A stretch of DNA of 64,000 bases from Acidovorax sp. YS12 (lineage in GTDB: Bacteria; Pseudomonadota; Gammaproteobacteria; Burkholderiales; Burkholderiaceae_C). The notes beneath the pieces were generated by a model, which saw only the letters and a list, made by a program, of their open reading frames with translations, did not search any database and was not told the DNA's origin. The first letter of the stretch is position 1. Each line of letters opens with the position of its first letter. Shown piece after piece: positions 1 through 8,547 of the stretch. The translations under genes and the position numbers were made by a program. The stretch is from assembly GCA_021496925.1 (NCBI GenBank), contig CP053915.1, positions 4,429,501 to 4,493,500 of the forward strand, in the 5' to 3' direction.

Positions 1-2002
1 CCGAGTAGTCGGTGGCCGCCACCCACAGGCGGATGATCTCGGCGCCGAGCTTGCCGCTGACCTCCTGCGGCGAGACGGTGTTGCCCAGCGACTTGCTCAT
101 CTTCTTGCCCTGGCCGTCCACCGTGAAGCCGTGCGTGAGCAGCCCGCGGTAGGGCGCGCGGCCGAAGATGGCCGAGGCCAGCAGCAGCGACGAATGGAAC
201 CAGCCGCGGTGCTGGTCGTGGCCTTCGAGGTACAGGTCGGCCTCGGGGCCTTCGTCGTGGTGCATGCCGGCGTGCGTGCCGCGCAGCACGTGCCAGAAGG
301 TGGAGCCGGAGTCGAACCACACTTCGAGGATGTCGGTGCTCTTGGTGTAGTGCGCCGCGTCCTCGGCGCCCAGGATGTCGGCGGCGCCCACGCGGCTCCA
401 GGCCTCGATGCCGCCCTGCTCGACGATGGATGCGGCCTGGTCGATGATTTCCATGGTGCGCGGGTGCAGCGCGCCGGTGTCCACGTGCAGGAAGAAGGGC
501 AGGGGCACGCCCCAGCTGCGCTGGCGCGAGATGCACCAGTCGGGCCGCCCGGCGATCATGTCGCGCAGCCGCGCCTTGCCGTTTTCGGGGTAGAAGCGGG
601 TGTGCTCGATGGCCTCCAGGGCGATCTGGCGCAGCGTCTTGGCGGGCTTCTGCGCCGGGTCGGTGAACACGCCCTCGCCCTCGTCCATGCGCACGAACCA
701 CTGCGCGGCGGCGCGGTAGATCACCGGGCTCTTGTGGCGCCAGCAGTGCGGGTAGCTGTGGGTGATGGTGGTGGTGTCGAGCAGGCGCCCGGCCACCTTC
801 AGCGCGTCCAGGATCACCGGCACGGCCTTCCAGATGTGCTGTCCGCCGAACAGCGGCAGCTCGGGCGCGTACACGCCGTTGCCCTGCACAGGGTTCAGGA
901 TGTCCTGGTAGTCCATGCCGTTGGCGACGCAGCTGTTGAAGTCGTCCACGCCATAGGCCGGCGCCGAGTGCACGATACCCGTGCCGTCCTCGGCCGTGGC
1001 GTAGTCGGCCAGGTAGACCGGCGAGATGCGGTCGTAGCCCTTGTCCATGGCGCCAAGCGGGTGCTGGAAGGGCATGTGGTCGAGCTTTTCGCCCAGCGCG
1101 GTGGCAAGCACCCGGCCTTCGAGCTGCCAGCGCGCCAGGCACTTCTCCACCAGGGCCGAGGCCACGATCAGCAGGCCGCGCGGCGTGTCCACCAGGCTGT
1201 ATTCGAGTTCGGGGTTGACGTTGAGCGCCTGGTTGGCGGGAATCGTCCAGGCCGTGGTGGTCCAGATGACGATGAAGGCGTCCTTGTCCAGCCGCTCCAG
1301 GCTGAAGGCCGCCGCCAGCCGCGCCGGGTCGGCGGCGGGGAACATCACGTCCAGCGTCTGGCTTTGCTTGTCCTGGTACTCGATCTCGAACTCGGCCAGC
1401 GACGAGGCGCAGTCGAAGCACCAGTACACCGGCTTGAGGCCCCGGTAGACGAAGCCGCGCTCCATCACCTTCTTGAGCGCGCGCAACTGGCCGGCCTCGC
1501 TGGCGAAGTTCATGGTCTTGTACGGGTTGCCCCACTCGCCGAGCACGCCCAGGCGCTGGAAGTCCACCAGCTGCTGCGCGATCTGCTCCGTGGCGAAGGC
1601 GCGGCCCCGGGCCTGCATTTCGTCGCGCGGCAGGTTGCGGCCGTGCTTTTTCTCGATGGCGTTCTCGATCGGCAGGCCGTGGCAGTCCCAGCCCGGGGTG
1701 TAGAGCGCGTCGAAGCCTTCGAGCTGGCGCGCCTTGACGATCATGTCCTTGAGGATCTTGTTCACCGCGTGGCCGATGTGGATCTGGCCGTTCGCATACG
1801 GCGGGCCATCGTGCAGGATGAACTTGGGCGCGCCGCGCCGGGCGGCGCGCAGCTGCTTGTAGATGCCTTGCTCGTTCCATTCCTTCACCCAGCCCGGCTC
1901 GCGCTTGGGCAGGTCGCCGCGCATGGGGAAGGGGGTGTCGGGCATGTTCAGCGTGGCGCGGTAGGCGCTCGCGGGAGCGTTCTTGGGGCTGGATTCGGAC
2001 AT
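1..2002 (-). CDS. ileS: Isoleucyl-tRNA synthetase (N-terminal part; runs off left edge)
   Basis: Charges tRNA-Ile with isoleucine in the cytoplasm. About 667 residues are visible; the C-terminal tRNA-binding part lies beyond the left edge. The N-terminal region carries the class I signature around DGPPYANGQIHIGH, with the following Rossmann/editing segment (GWDCHGLPIE), and the KMSKS loop (KKMSKSLGN) is encoded close to position 100. The ATG at 2002 is preceded by a GAAGG ribosome-binding site. It lies about 100 bp downstream of ribF on the same strand, the usual ribF-ileS-lspA order, so the two are probably cotranscribed. Assignment is secure. Confidence 0.97.
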   Translation of the reverse strand, partial: MSESSPKNAPASAYRATLNMPDTPFPMRGDLPKREPGWVKEWNEQGIYKQLRAARRGAPKFILHDGPPYANGQIHIGHAVNKILKDMIVKARQLEGFDALYTPGWDCHGLPIENAIEKKHGRNLPRDEMQARGRAFATEQIAQQLVDFQRLGVLGEWGNPYKTMNFASEAGQLRALKKVMERGFVYRGLKPVYWCFDCASSLAEFEIEYQDKQSQTLDVMFPAADPARLAAAFSLERLDKDAFIVIWTTTAWTIPANQALNVNPELEYSLVDTPRGLLIVASALVEKCLARWQLEGRVLATALGEKLDHMPFQHPLGAMDKGYDRISPVYLADYATAEDGTGIVHSAPAYGVDDFNSCVANGMDYQDILNPVQGNGVYAPELPLFGGQHIWKAVPVILDALKVAGRLLDTTTITHSYPHCWRHKSPVIYRAAAQWFVRMDEGEGVFTDPAQKPAKTLRQIALEAIEHTRFYPENGKARLRDMIAGRPDWCISRQRSWGVPLPFFLHVDTGALHPRTMEIIDQAASIVEQGGIEAWSRVGAADILGAEDAAHYTKSTDILEVWFDSGSTFWHVLRGTHAGMHHDEGPEADLYLEGHDQHRGWFHSSLLLASAIFGRAPYRGLLTHGFTVDGQGKKMSKSLGNTVSPQEVSGKLGAEIIRLWVAATDYS

Positions 2003-2100
2003 GGGGAAACCTTCAAAGGGGGCGCCCGGGCGACCGTGCCCGAGCCGAGGCTGCATGCGTGCGTGCGCAGGAAATGGCAAAGGGGGCGGAGCCTGCCCCG

Positions 2101-3150
2101 TCAAATTCGGTCGCGCGTGGTCTGGCGGCGGGTGTCGGTGTAGCTGGGGGCGTGGAACGTGGCGAACCAGGCGCGCGCGTCCTCGCAATCCTGGGCGATG
2201 CCTTGGGTGAGCGCAGCGAGGCTGTCGTACTTCAGCTCGTCGTGCAGTTTGTGCAGCAGTTCCACGCGGATGATTTTACCGTAGCCCCCCTGCGCGCCCA
2301 GGTGGGCCGGCCAGTCGAGGCAGTGCGTCTCCAGCAGCACGCGGCCGCCGTTCACATCCTGTGGGTCGAGCGAGGGGCGCACCCCCAGGTTGGCCACGCC
2401 GCGCAGCGGCGCGTCGGCCAGGCCATGCACCAGCACGGCGAAGATGCCGCTGGCCGCGCTTTTCCAGTGCGCGAAGCGCAGGTTCAGCGTGCGAAAGCCA
2501 TCCCCTGCGCCCGGGCGCGACTCGGCCAGCTGGCGGCCCAGCTTGCGCCCATGCACCACGTGGCCGCTGATGCTGTAGGGCCGGCCCAGCAGCCGCGCGG
2601 CGGCCTGCATGTCGCCGCGCTCCAGCGCGTCGCGCACCGCCGTGCTCGATACGCGCAGGCCGTGCACCTCGTAGCTGTTCATGCGCGCCACGTCGAACCC
2701 CTGGGCCTGCCCTGCGGCGTCGAGCAGCGCGTAGCCGCCCGCGCGCTGCGCGCCGAAGCGGAAGTCGTCGCCCACCAGCACATAGCGCGCGCCCAGGCCG
2801 CGCAACACCACGTCGTCGATGAAGGCCTGCGCGCTCAGTCCGGCGAAGGCGGCGTTGAACGGCTGCACCACCACCTGCTGCACGCCGCAGCGCTCCAGCT
2901 CCGCCAGCTTGTCGCGCAGCGTGCCGATGCGCGCCGGCGCCAGCGCGGGGCGTTTGTGCGCTTGCGCGAAATAGTCGCGCGGGTGCGGCTCGAACGTCAG
3001 CACGCAACTGGGCACGCCGCGCAGGGAGGCTTCGTTGTTGAGCAGGGCCAGCATGGCCTGGTGGCCACGGTGGACGCCGTCGAAGTTGCCGATGGTCAGC
3101 GCGCAGGCGCTGGCCAGGCCCGGCCGGTGAAAGCCACGGAAGATCTTCAT
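2101..3150 (-). CDS. ribF: Bifunctional riboflavin kinase/FAD synthetase
   Basis: Converts riboflavin to FMN and then FAD. The 349-residue product has the usual length. The N-terminal FAD synthetase (nucleotidyltransferase) half shows TIGNFDGVHRGH near residue 20 and FEPHPRDYF near 55; the C-terminal flavokinase half shows GRPYSISGHVVHGRKLGR and the GVANLGVRPS segment. The ATG at 3150 has no clear Shine-Dalgarno sequence. Upstream, 3155-3207 holds a copy of the dispersed palindrome, so the leader of this gene is built partly from that repeat. It is followed by ileS. Confidence 0.97.
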   Translation of the reverse strand: MKIFRGFHRPGLASACALTIGNFDGVHRGHQAMLALLNNEASLRGVPSCVLTFEPHPRDYFAQAHKRPALAPARIGTLRDKLAELERCGVQQVVVQPFNAAFAGLSAQAFIDDVVLRGLGARYVLVGDDFRFGAQRAGGYALLDAAGQAQGFDVARMNSYEVHGLRVSSTAVRDALERGDMQAAARLLGRPYSISGHVVHGRKLGRQLAESRPGAGDGFRTLNLRFAHWKSAASGIFAVLVHGLADAPLRGVANLGVRPSLDPQDVNGGRVLLETHCLDWPAHLGAQGGYGKIIRVELLHKLHDELKYDSLAALTQGIAQDCEDARAWFATFHAPSYTDTRRQTTRDRI

Positions 3151-3154
3151 GCTT

Positions 3155-3207
3155 TTATTTTGATAGCGGCTGGCGCAGTTCCATCAAGCGCAAAACGCCA
3201 ATTTGTC
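3155..3207. repeat. Dispersed palindromic repeat, copy 1
   Basis: Reads TTTGATAGCGGCTGGCGC then CCATCAAGCGC and a final CGCCAATTTG, matching the consensus half-sites TGATAGCTGCTAGCGCTTG and CAAGCGCTAGAGGCCATTTTG with several changes. It lies between ribF and the HNH gene, which diverge. Confidence 0.7.
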
Positions 3208-3270
3208 ATGGAATCAGAGTATATTGCGCAAGGCATATTCCATTCCCAGTACCCTTGCAGGAGGCGTGTG

Positions 3271-3828
3271 GTGAAGGTCTTGAAGCTGTCGGCCCAGGGG
3301 CTGCCCCAATCGTGGATTTCGCTGGAACAGGCGGTGCTGCACTACGCCGCCGATGAGGTGCGCTGGGAGTCCGGCGGGCAGATTGCGCTGTTCCGCGGCG
3401 GCCACAACGCCTGCACCGGCATGCAGTCGCAGATCGCGGTCAACAGCATCATCGGCACCAAGGGCGTGCCGGCCATCAACCCCTTCGACCTGCGGCCCGC
3501 GCTCACCAACAGCAAGCTGTTCGTGCGCGACCGCAGCGTGTGCGCCTACTGCGGCGGCCACTTCCATGAGGGCGAGCTGACGCGCGAGCACATCATTCCC
3601 CAGGCGCGCAAGGGGGCGGACCACTGGATGAACGTGGTCACCGCCTGCCGGCCCTGCAACCACCGCAAGGGGCCGCGCACGCCGGAACAGGCGCACATGC
3701 CGCTGCTGTATGCGCCCTACGTGCCCAGCCTGTGGGAAGACTTCATCCTGCGCAACCGGCGCATCCTGGCCGATCAGATGGAGTTCCTGATGGCGCATGT
3801 GCCCAGGCCGTCGCGGCTGCTCAGCTGA
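3271..3828 (+). CDS. HNH endonuclease
   Basis: A 185-residue HNH-family nuclease. The catalytic zinc-finger-type core lies at about residues 90-130: CAYCGG, then ELTREHIIPQARKG (the His of the HNH motif), then NVVTACRPCNHRKG. The reading frame is open much further upstream, but the GTG at 3271 has AGGAGG six bases before it and starts at the conserved MKVLKLSAQG; the ATG at 3208 would fall inside the palindromic repeat. This family is widespread in betaproteobacteria as a stand-alone gene; its biological role (restriction-like, repair or other) cannot be told from the sequence. Not phage-associated here. Confidence 0.88.
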   Translation: MKVLKLSAQGLPQSWISLEQAVLHYAADEVRWESGGQIALFRGGHNACTGMQSQIAVNSIIGTKGVPAINPFDLRPALTNSKLFVRDRSVCAYCGGHFHEGELTREHIIPQARKGADHWMNVVTACRPCNHRKGPRTPEQAHMPLLYAPYVPSLWEDFILRNRRILADQMEFLMAHVPRPSRLLS

Positions 3829-3846
3829 CGCAGGAGCCGCAACGAA

Positions 3847-3870
3847 AAAACGCGGCCGGGGCCGCGTTCT
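3847..3870 (-). terminator. Rho-independent terminator of the TPR-methyltransferase gene
   Basis: Inverted repeat AACGCGGC/GCCGCGTT (3849-3868) followed, on the minus strand, by a run of T (AAAAAA at 3845-3850 on the plus strand). It lies just past the stop at 3894 and can also end transcription from the HNH gene. Confidence 0.8.
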
Positions 3871-3893
3871 TGGCTCGATAGGGCGGAAAAAGG

Positions 3894-5246
3894 TCAGGCC
3901 GCCGCCTTGCGCGCCATCACCAGGAAGCCCTGCACCGGCTGGCCTGCCTCGTGGCGTATCACCACGTCGTCGATCTGCACGTTCTCGAAACCCGCCTGCC
4001 TGCACAGCTGCTGCACGTGGCTGCGCTTGTGGGCGTAGCGGCCGCTGTCCTGCAGCACCAGGTCGGGCCCGTCTTCCGGCGCGGTTTCGCAGGAAAAATA
4101 GAAATCGCCAGCGGACAGCAGGATGCGGTGGGCATCGGGAATGGCCTCTGCAATATCGCCTACGTAGACGAACACATCCAATGCGGTGATGACTTCGTAG
4201 ATCGACGCTGGTGTTTCACGCAAGGCATCGAGCAGGTTGACGGTGTGGAAACGGTCATACACGTCGTGGCGCGCCGCCTGTTCGATCATCTTGGACGACA
4301 GCTCCACGCCGATCAGAAAGCCATCGAGCCTGCCCAGGCAGGCGCCGAGCAGGCCCGTGCCGCAGCCCAGATCCAGGACATTGAGATTCCGCTCGGGGAA
4401 TCTCTCAAGGATCTTGTCGGCCACAACGCGAGGGAGGCGGTATCCGAGTTCCGTGACCAGGTGCTTGTCAAAACTCTCTGCCATGTTGTCGAACAGCTGG
4501 CGGTTCATCTCCAGCGGCTGGTGCGGCGGCGTGACGCCGTGGGCCAGGGCGTTGTAGTAGGCGTAGATGGAGTCGCCCGGCGCCAGCTCCAGCAGCTTCA
4601 TCGTGTCGGCGATCGCCTGGGCGGGCTTGCCGGTGGCTAGCAAGGTCTTGACCCGGCCGAGCAAGGCATGCTCGTCCTTGTCGTTCTGCGCTGCCAGGCT
4701 GCTCCACTCCTGCAGCGCTTCCTCGTACCGGCCCAGGTTGTGCAGATCCTGTGCCAGCAGGCGGCGCAGCTGCACATCGCCGGGCACCAGCTCCAGGCCG
4801 CGGCGCAGGTGCTTCAGCGCCATTTCGGCATGGCCCGCGCGGTGTGCGATGTCCACCACGCCGGCCAGCACCATCAGGTTCTTCGGCTCCAGTGCGGCCA
4901 CCTTCTCGGCCGTTTCCACGGCCTCCGGGAACTGGTTCTGGCGTGCCAGCAGCAGCGCCAGCTCCAGCAGCCCGGGGCCCCAGCCGGGCGACATGGCCAC
5001 GCACTTGCGCAGCGCCTCGAAGGCGCCCTTGATGTTGCCCGACTTCTCCGCCATCAGGCCGGCCAGCATGAAGATGCGCGCGTCACCGGGCAGGATGCGC
5101 TGAGCCTGGTTCAGCGTCTGCGCGGCTTCGCGCAATGCGCCCTCTGCAATCTGGGTGCGGGCGGTTTCGAGGTATTTGCGGATGGGATCGGCGTGGACGG
5201 CAGTGGCGCTCATGGACGGCTGGATAGGGAGGGGCAAACCAGCCAT
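3894..5246 (-). CDS. TPR-repeat class I SAM-dependent methyltransferase
   Basis: A 439-450 residue protein with tetratricopeptide repeats in the first half (about residues 20-215, with helix pairs such as ARIFMLAGLMAEKSGN and ALLGRVKTLLATGKPAQA) and a Rossmann methyltransferase in the second half, motif I being VLDLGCGTGLLG. It resembles predicted TPR-containing methyltransferases whose target is unknown; the TPR part probably binds a protein partner. The ATG at 5246 overlaps the kinase stop as TAATG, suggesting translational coupling; the second ATG at 5213 (MSATAVHADP) is an equally good start by family resemblance and neither has a strong ribosome site. It is the last gene of a kinase-methyltransferase pair, and a terminator follows. 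Confidence 0.85.
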   Translation of the reverse strand: MAGLPLPIQPSMSATAVHADPIRKYLETARTQIAEGALREAAQTLNQAQRILPGDARIFMLAGLMAEKSGNIKGAFEALRKCVAMSPGWGPGLLELALLLARQNQFPEAVETAEKVAALEPKNLMVLAGVVDIAHRAGHAEMALKHLRRGLELVPGDVQLRRLLAQDLHNLGRYEEALQEWSSLAAQNDKDEHALLGRVKTLLATGKPAQAIADTMKLLELAPGDSIYAYYNALAHGVTPPHQPLEMNRQLFDNMAESFDKHLVTELGYRLPRVVADKILERFPERNLNVLDLGCGTGLLGACLGRLDGFLIGVELSSKMIEQAARHDVYDRFHTVNLLDALRETPASIYEVITALDVFVYVGDIAEAIPDAHRILLSAGDFYFSCETAPEDGPDLVLQDSGRYAHKRSHVQQLCRQAGFENVQIDDVVIRHEAGQPVQGFLVMARKAAA

Positions 5247-7306
5247 TATCCGGGATTCGCCGTGGCGCCATCGCGGCCTTCGTGGCCATCGCGCAGCGGC
5301 GGCAGGACCAGCGTGAAGCAGGTGCCTTGTCCGGGCGTCGAATCCACCCGCACGTCGCCGCCATGCAACTGCGCCACGCGGCGCGCCACCCACAGGCCCA
5401 GGCCGAAGCCCCGTGTCTGGTCCGCGCGGCGGCCGCGCTCGAAACGCTCGAAGATGCGCTGGACTTCCTCGGGCGCGAGGCCCGGTCCTTCGTCTGCCAC
5501 CGACAGCTCCAGGGCGCCGCCCGATCCCATACGCGCCGCCACCGCGATGTCGCCCGCCTTGGCGTGCTTGACGGCGTTGTCCACCAGGTTGGACAGCGCG
5601 ATGTGCACCAGCGTGGTATCGCAGGACCAGGTGGCGGGGGCCTCCTGCGTCAGCAGGCGCAGGCGGTGGCGGCGCGACCAGTGCACGAGCTGGGCGGCGT
5701 CGTCCACCAGTTCCGGCACCGCAGCCTGGCCGGGATGCAGCTTGAAGCCGGGCGCGTCAAGGCGGTCGTTTACCAGGCAGTTTTCCACCAGCGCCGTGAG
5801 GCGCCGGCACGCGCGCCGGATCTGCGCCGCGCGCTCGACCTGGGGGCCTATCTCGGGCGATGGGAATGACCACTGCTCGGTGGCCGCGCTGTCGATCACC
5901 GTGAGGGGCGTGCGGAACTCGTGGTTCACCATGTTGAAGAACTGGCGCTGTTCCAGGCGTATCTCGCGTTCGCTGTGCAGCGCTGCCTGCAGGGCGTTCT
6001 GGGTGTGCAGCAATTCCTCCGTGCGCTGGCGCACCCTTTCCTCGAGCGATTGCTCGGAGCGTTCCAGCGACTCCACCAGCTGGCGCTGCCGCACCACCGA
6101 TGCGCGGAACTGCTGCACCAGGCGCAGTCCCACGGCCACCGCGAGCACGATGTTGAGCAGCAGCGCCATGAGCTGCCAGTAGGTGCTCGTGTGGACGGCG
6201 GCGGGCATGAACCCCATGGCCGCGAGGGTCACGTAGCCGCCCATCAGCGCATAGGTGGTGTAGGGCACCATCAGCAGGATGCCCACCGTCGAGGGCCCGT
6301 CGCGGCGCATGTCGGTCCAGCCCACCCAGGTTGCCAGCGTGCTGGAAATCCAGGGAACGGCGATGGCGAATGCCGCGAACGTCGTGTACCAGCCCAGCGC
6401 GATGCTGGCGATGGCCGCCAGCGACGCCAGGGCCATGGCGGCCAGCACCTTGTCCACCCGCCGCCAGCGCGTGCCGCGCGTCAGGACTTCGCGCACCTGC
6501 CAGGCCGAAGCCGCGGGCAGCAGGAAAACGCCCACGCTCACCAGCCTGTCGCTCCAGTGTGACCACGCCTCGGGCAGCCAGAGCAGCGCATAGCCCTGCA
6601 CGTTGACGCTGTGCATGAACGCCATCGCGGAAAACGCCGTCATGGCGGTGAGTGCCGGAATGCGCAGCGCCAGCGCGGCCCCGCCCAGCAGCAGGGCCAG
6701 CAGCAGGTTGATGCCCAGGTGCGCCCCCGCAGCCCATTCCACGCTGGCCAGGTGCGCGATCAGCTCGGTGTTGCGCTGCACCACGGCATACGCGTGGGAG
6801 GCGCTCGTGGTCTGTACGCGCAGGATCAGCGGCTGCCCCTCGGTGAGGGGAAACAGCAGTTGCCGCGTGCGCACCCGCTGCGCCACGGGCACGGTGTCGC
6901 CGCTGTCGCGCCCCTGCCATGCAGCGCCTTCGCCGCTGGGCTGGTACAGCGTGACCTTGTCCAGGTAGGCTGGGGTGACCTCCAGCCACAGCGGGTCGTC
7001 CGGGTCGCCCGCAACCGGCGGCGCACTGGCGCGCAGCCAGTACACGCTGTGGCTGTAGCCCTGGTTCAGGGGGCCGTGCAGCGGCGTGAAGGCGGCATCG
7101 GGCAGGGCAGCCACCTCGTCCACCGTGAGGCGGCCGGAAGGGTCTTCCAGCAACTGAACCGGATGGTCAACGCCCAGGCGCACGCCGGCTGCCGGGGGCC
7201 ACAGCAGCGCGGGGCTGAAGATGCACAGCGCCACCAGCCCCAGGGATGCCGCGAGCCAGCAGATGAAACCGAGGACCGTCGTGCGGCCGAGCTGATCGTG
7301 GGGCAT
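5246..7306 (-). CDS. 7TMR-DISM sensor histidine kinase
   Basis: Membrane sensor kinase of 686 residues. After an N-terminal membrane segment comes an extracytoplasmic 7TMR-DISMED2-type beta domain (about 35-180), then seven membrane helices (about 190-395), a coiled coil (QRQLVESLERSEQSLEERV) and the kinase core. The phosphoacceptor box is NHEFRTPL (His near 461), the N box SNLVDNAVKH, and the G boxes VADEGPGL and RGFGLGLWVA. The upstream TTG could add two residues, but ATG at 7306 is preferred. It diverges from the response regulator at 7751, 444 bp away, the likely partner. The ligand is unknown; DISMED2 domains are often predicted to bind carbohydrates. Confidence 0.92.
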   Translation of the reverse strand: MPHDQLGRTTVLGFICWLAASLGLVALCIFSPALLWPPAAGVRLGVDHPVQLLEDPSGRLTVDEVAALPDAAFTPLHGPLNQGYSHSVYWLRASAPPVAGDPDDPLWLEVTPAYLDKVTLYQPSGEGAAWQGRDSGDTVPVAQRVRTRQLLFPLTEGQPLILRVQTTSASHAYAVVQRNTELIAHLASVEWAAGAHLGINLLLALLLGGAALALRIPALTAMTAFSAMAFMHSVNVQGYALLWLPEAWSHWSDRLVSVGVFLLPAASAWQVREVLTRGTRWRRVDKVLAAMALASLAAIASIALGWYTTFAAFAIAVPWISSTLATWVGWTDMRRDGPSTVGILLMVPYTTYALMGGYVTLAAMGFMPAAVHTSTYWQLMALLLNIVLAVAVGLRLVQQFRASVVRQRQLVESLERSEQSLEERVRQRTEELLHTQNALQAALHSEREIRLEQRQFFNMVNHEFRTPLTVIDSAATEQWSFPSPEIGPQVERAAQIRRACRRLTALVENCLVNDRLDAPGFKLHPGQAAVPELVDDAAQLVHWSRRHRLRLLTQEAPATWSCDTTLVHIALSNLVDNAVKHAKAGDIAVAARMGSGGALELSVADEGPGLAPEEVQRIFERFERGRRADQTRGFGLGLWVARRVAQLHGGDVRVDSTPGQGTCFTLVLPPLRDGHEGRDGATANPG

Positions 7307-7750
7307 GGTCAAGCAAAAAATATAGCGCCCGGCGCTTGCTGCAAAAGGCTTAGTGCCTGGTTTCTACCTTTTTTATGCCACCTTGCCCAGTTCCCGTGGA
7401 GCAGGCTGCAGGCGTGTATCGCAGACCGGGAGCCGTCGGTGCAGGTGGCCCGGGCCAAGCATTCCGATGGTGCGAATTGATGCGATGGCCGTGTGCTCTC
7501 CCCCCAGGCCAGAGGCGTTGCCTGGGTACAACGCCCTTGCGTGCAGTGCCGTCTATCCACGGGTGCGCACGCTGTCGTTCTCGCCGCTGAATCCCTTCGA
7601 AAAGTGACAGCCATCAAGAGCCATGGAGGGGAATGGGGTTTTGCATGTCAACAAATGTTAATTCACTGCGAATGTGAGTTTTAGTGAGTGTTTGTGTATG
7701 GCGGGCGAAAGGCATGTCAATGAACAATCTGACCGTCATTGATTTTCACC
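7307..7750. promoter_or_regulatory. Divergent control region between kinase and response regulator
   Basis: 444 bp without a convincing gene. The kinase-proximal part (7315-7365) is a degraded copy of the dispersed palindrome. The regulator-proximal part (7640-7700) is AT-richer and contains three half-sites at a 10-bp period, GTGAGT at 7674, GTGAGT at 7684 and GTGTAT at 7694, the phasing used by OmpR-family regulators. Short open frames in this stretch have no coding character that I can see. Confidence 0.55.
7315..7365. repeat. Dispersed palindromic repeat, copy 2 (degraded)
   Basis: TATAGCGCCCGGCGCTTGCTG followed by AAAAGGCTTAGTGCC. The left arm matches other copies (compare the copy after purN); the right arm is eroded. 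It lies immediately upstream of the kinase start. Confidence 0.55.
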
Positions 7751-8446
7751 ATGCAACAAGCCCCCATACCCATCCCAGACATTGCCGTGGTCGAGGACGA
7801 CGAAGACATTCGCACCAACGTCTGCCGCTTTCTGGAAAAGACCGGCATGCGGCCATGGGGGGCCGAATCCGCTGAAGACTTCTACGTGCGCCTGCTGACC
7901 GAGCGTGCCGACCTGGTCGTCGTCGATCTGGGCCTGCCTGGGGAGGGCGGGCTGAGCCTGGTGCGCCGCCTGGCAGGCCAGGGCGTGCCCGTGATCGTGC
8001 TCACCGCCCGGGGCGACCTGGAAAGCCGCATCGCCGGGCTTGATGCCGGTGCCCTGCAGTACTTCGTCAAGCCCACTGACATGCATGAGCTGGTGGCGGG
8101 CATCCGCTCGCAATTGCGCCGGGCTGAAGTCCGCCAGCCCGCGCCGGAGGGTATCGCCACGCCCTGGCGCCTGGATGCTGCAGGCGCCCAACTAGTGGCC
8201 CCCAACTTGCGCACCGTGGGGCTTACCACCCGCGAGCTGGAACTTATGAGCCACCTGATTGCCGCGCAGGGCGCCCTGGTCACCAAGCAGGCGCTGGTGG
8301 ATGCCATGGGCGCGGGCGACCTGGAAGGGGGCTTCCACCGCATCGAATCGCAGCTGACCCGGCTGCGCCGCAAGGTGCAGGAGGGCACCGGCATGGGGCT
8401 GCCGGTGCGTGCCGTGTTTGGCAAGGGGCTGGTGTTCGTGCCATGA
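7751..8446 (+). CDS. OmpR-family response regulator, partner of the 7TMR-DISM kinase
   Basis: A 231-residue regulator. The receiver domain (about 8-120) has the acidic pair VEDDED, phospho-acceptor Asp in VVVDLGLPGEGG, Thr in VLTARG and Lys in FVKPTD. The C-terminal winged helix (about 140-231) is divergent: it has LTTRELELMSHLIAAQGALVTKQALVDAMG and HRIESQLTRLRRKV but lacks the usual conserved 'VDVHI' recognition-helix wording. ATG at 7751 is preferred over an in-frame TTG at 7739. A terminator-like hairpin and then the giant surface-protein gene follow in the same direction, so that gene is a likely regulatory target. Confidence 0.92.
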   Translation: MQQAPIPIPDIAVVEDDEDIRTNVCRFLEKTGMRPWGAESAEDFYVRLLTERADLVVVDLGLPGEGGLSLVRRLAGQGVPVIVLTARGDLESRIAGLDAGALQYFVKPTDMHELVAGIRSQLRRAEVRQPAPEGIATPWRLDAAGAQLVAPNLRTVGLTTRELELMSHLIAAQGALVTKQALVDAMGAGDLEGGFHRIESQLTRLRRKVQEGTGMGLPVRAVFGKGLVFVP

Positions 8447-8483
8447 GGAGCCCTGTGCCGCGTGGCGCCCATCACCGTTTTTC

Positions 8484-8516
8484 GCCGCTGCCGCAAGGCA
8501 GCGGCTGTTTTCGTTT
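8484..8516 (+). terminator. Terminator or attenuator hairpin before the surface-protein gene
   Basis: GCCGCTGCC-GCAA-GGCAGCGGC (8484-8505), a perfect 9-bp stem with a GNRA-type loop, followed by TGTTTTCGTTTTTG. Only about 30 bases separate the T-tract from the start of the next gene at 8548, so a promoter for that gene must overlap the hairpin or transcription must read through it. Confidence 0.75.
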
Positions 8517-8547
8517 TTGTATCGACCAAGGAAGAGAAGGAGCAGCG

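Noticed and set aside
131..2143. Long plus-strand frame opposite ileS
   Set aside because: The minus strand clearly encodes isoleucyl-tRNA synthetase with its signature motifs.
3271..3828. HNH gene as part of a phage or restriction system
   Set aside because: No methylase, terminase or phage gene lies near it; it is a solitary gene beside ribF.
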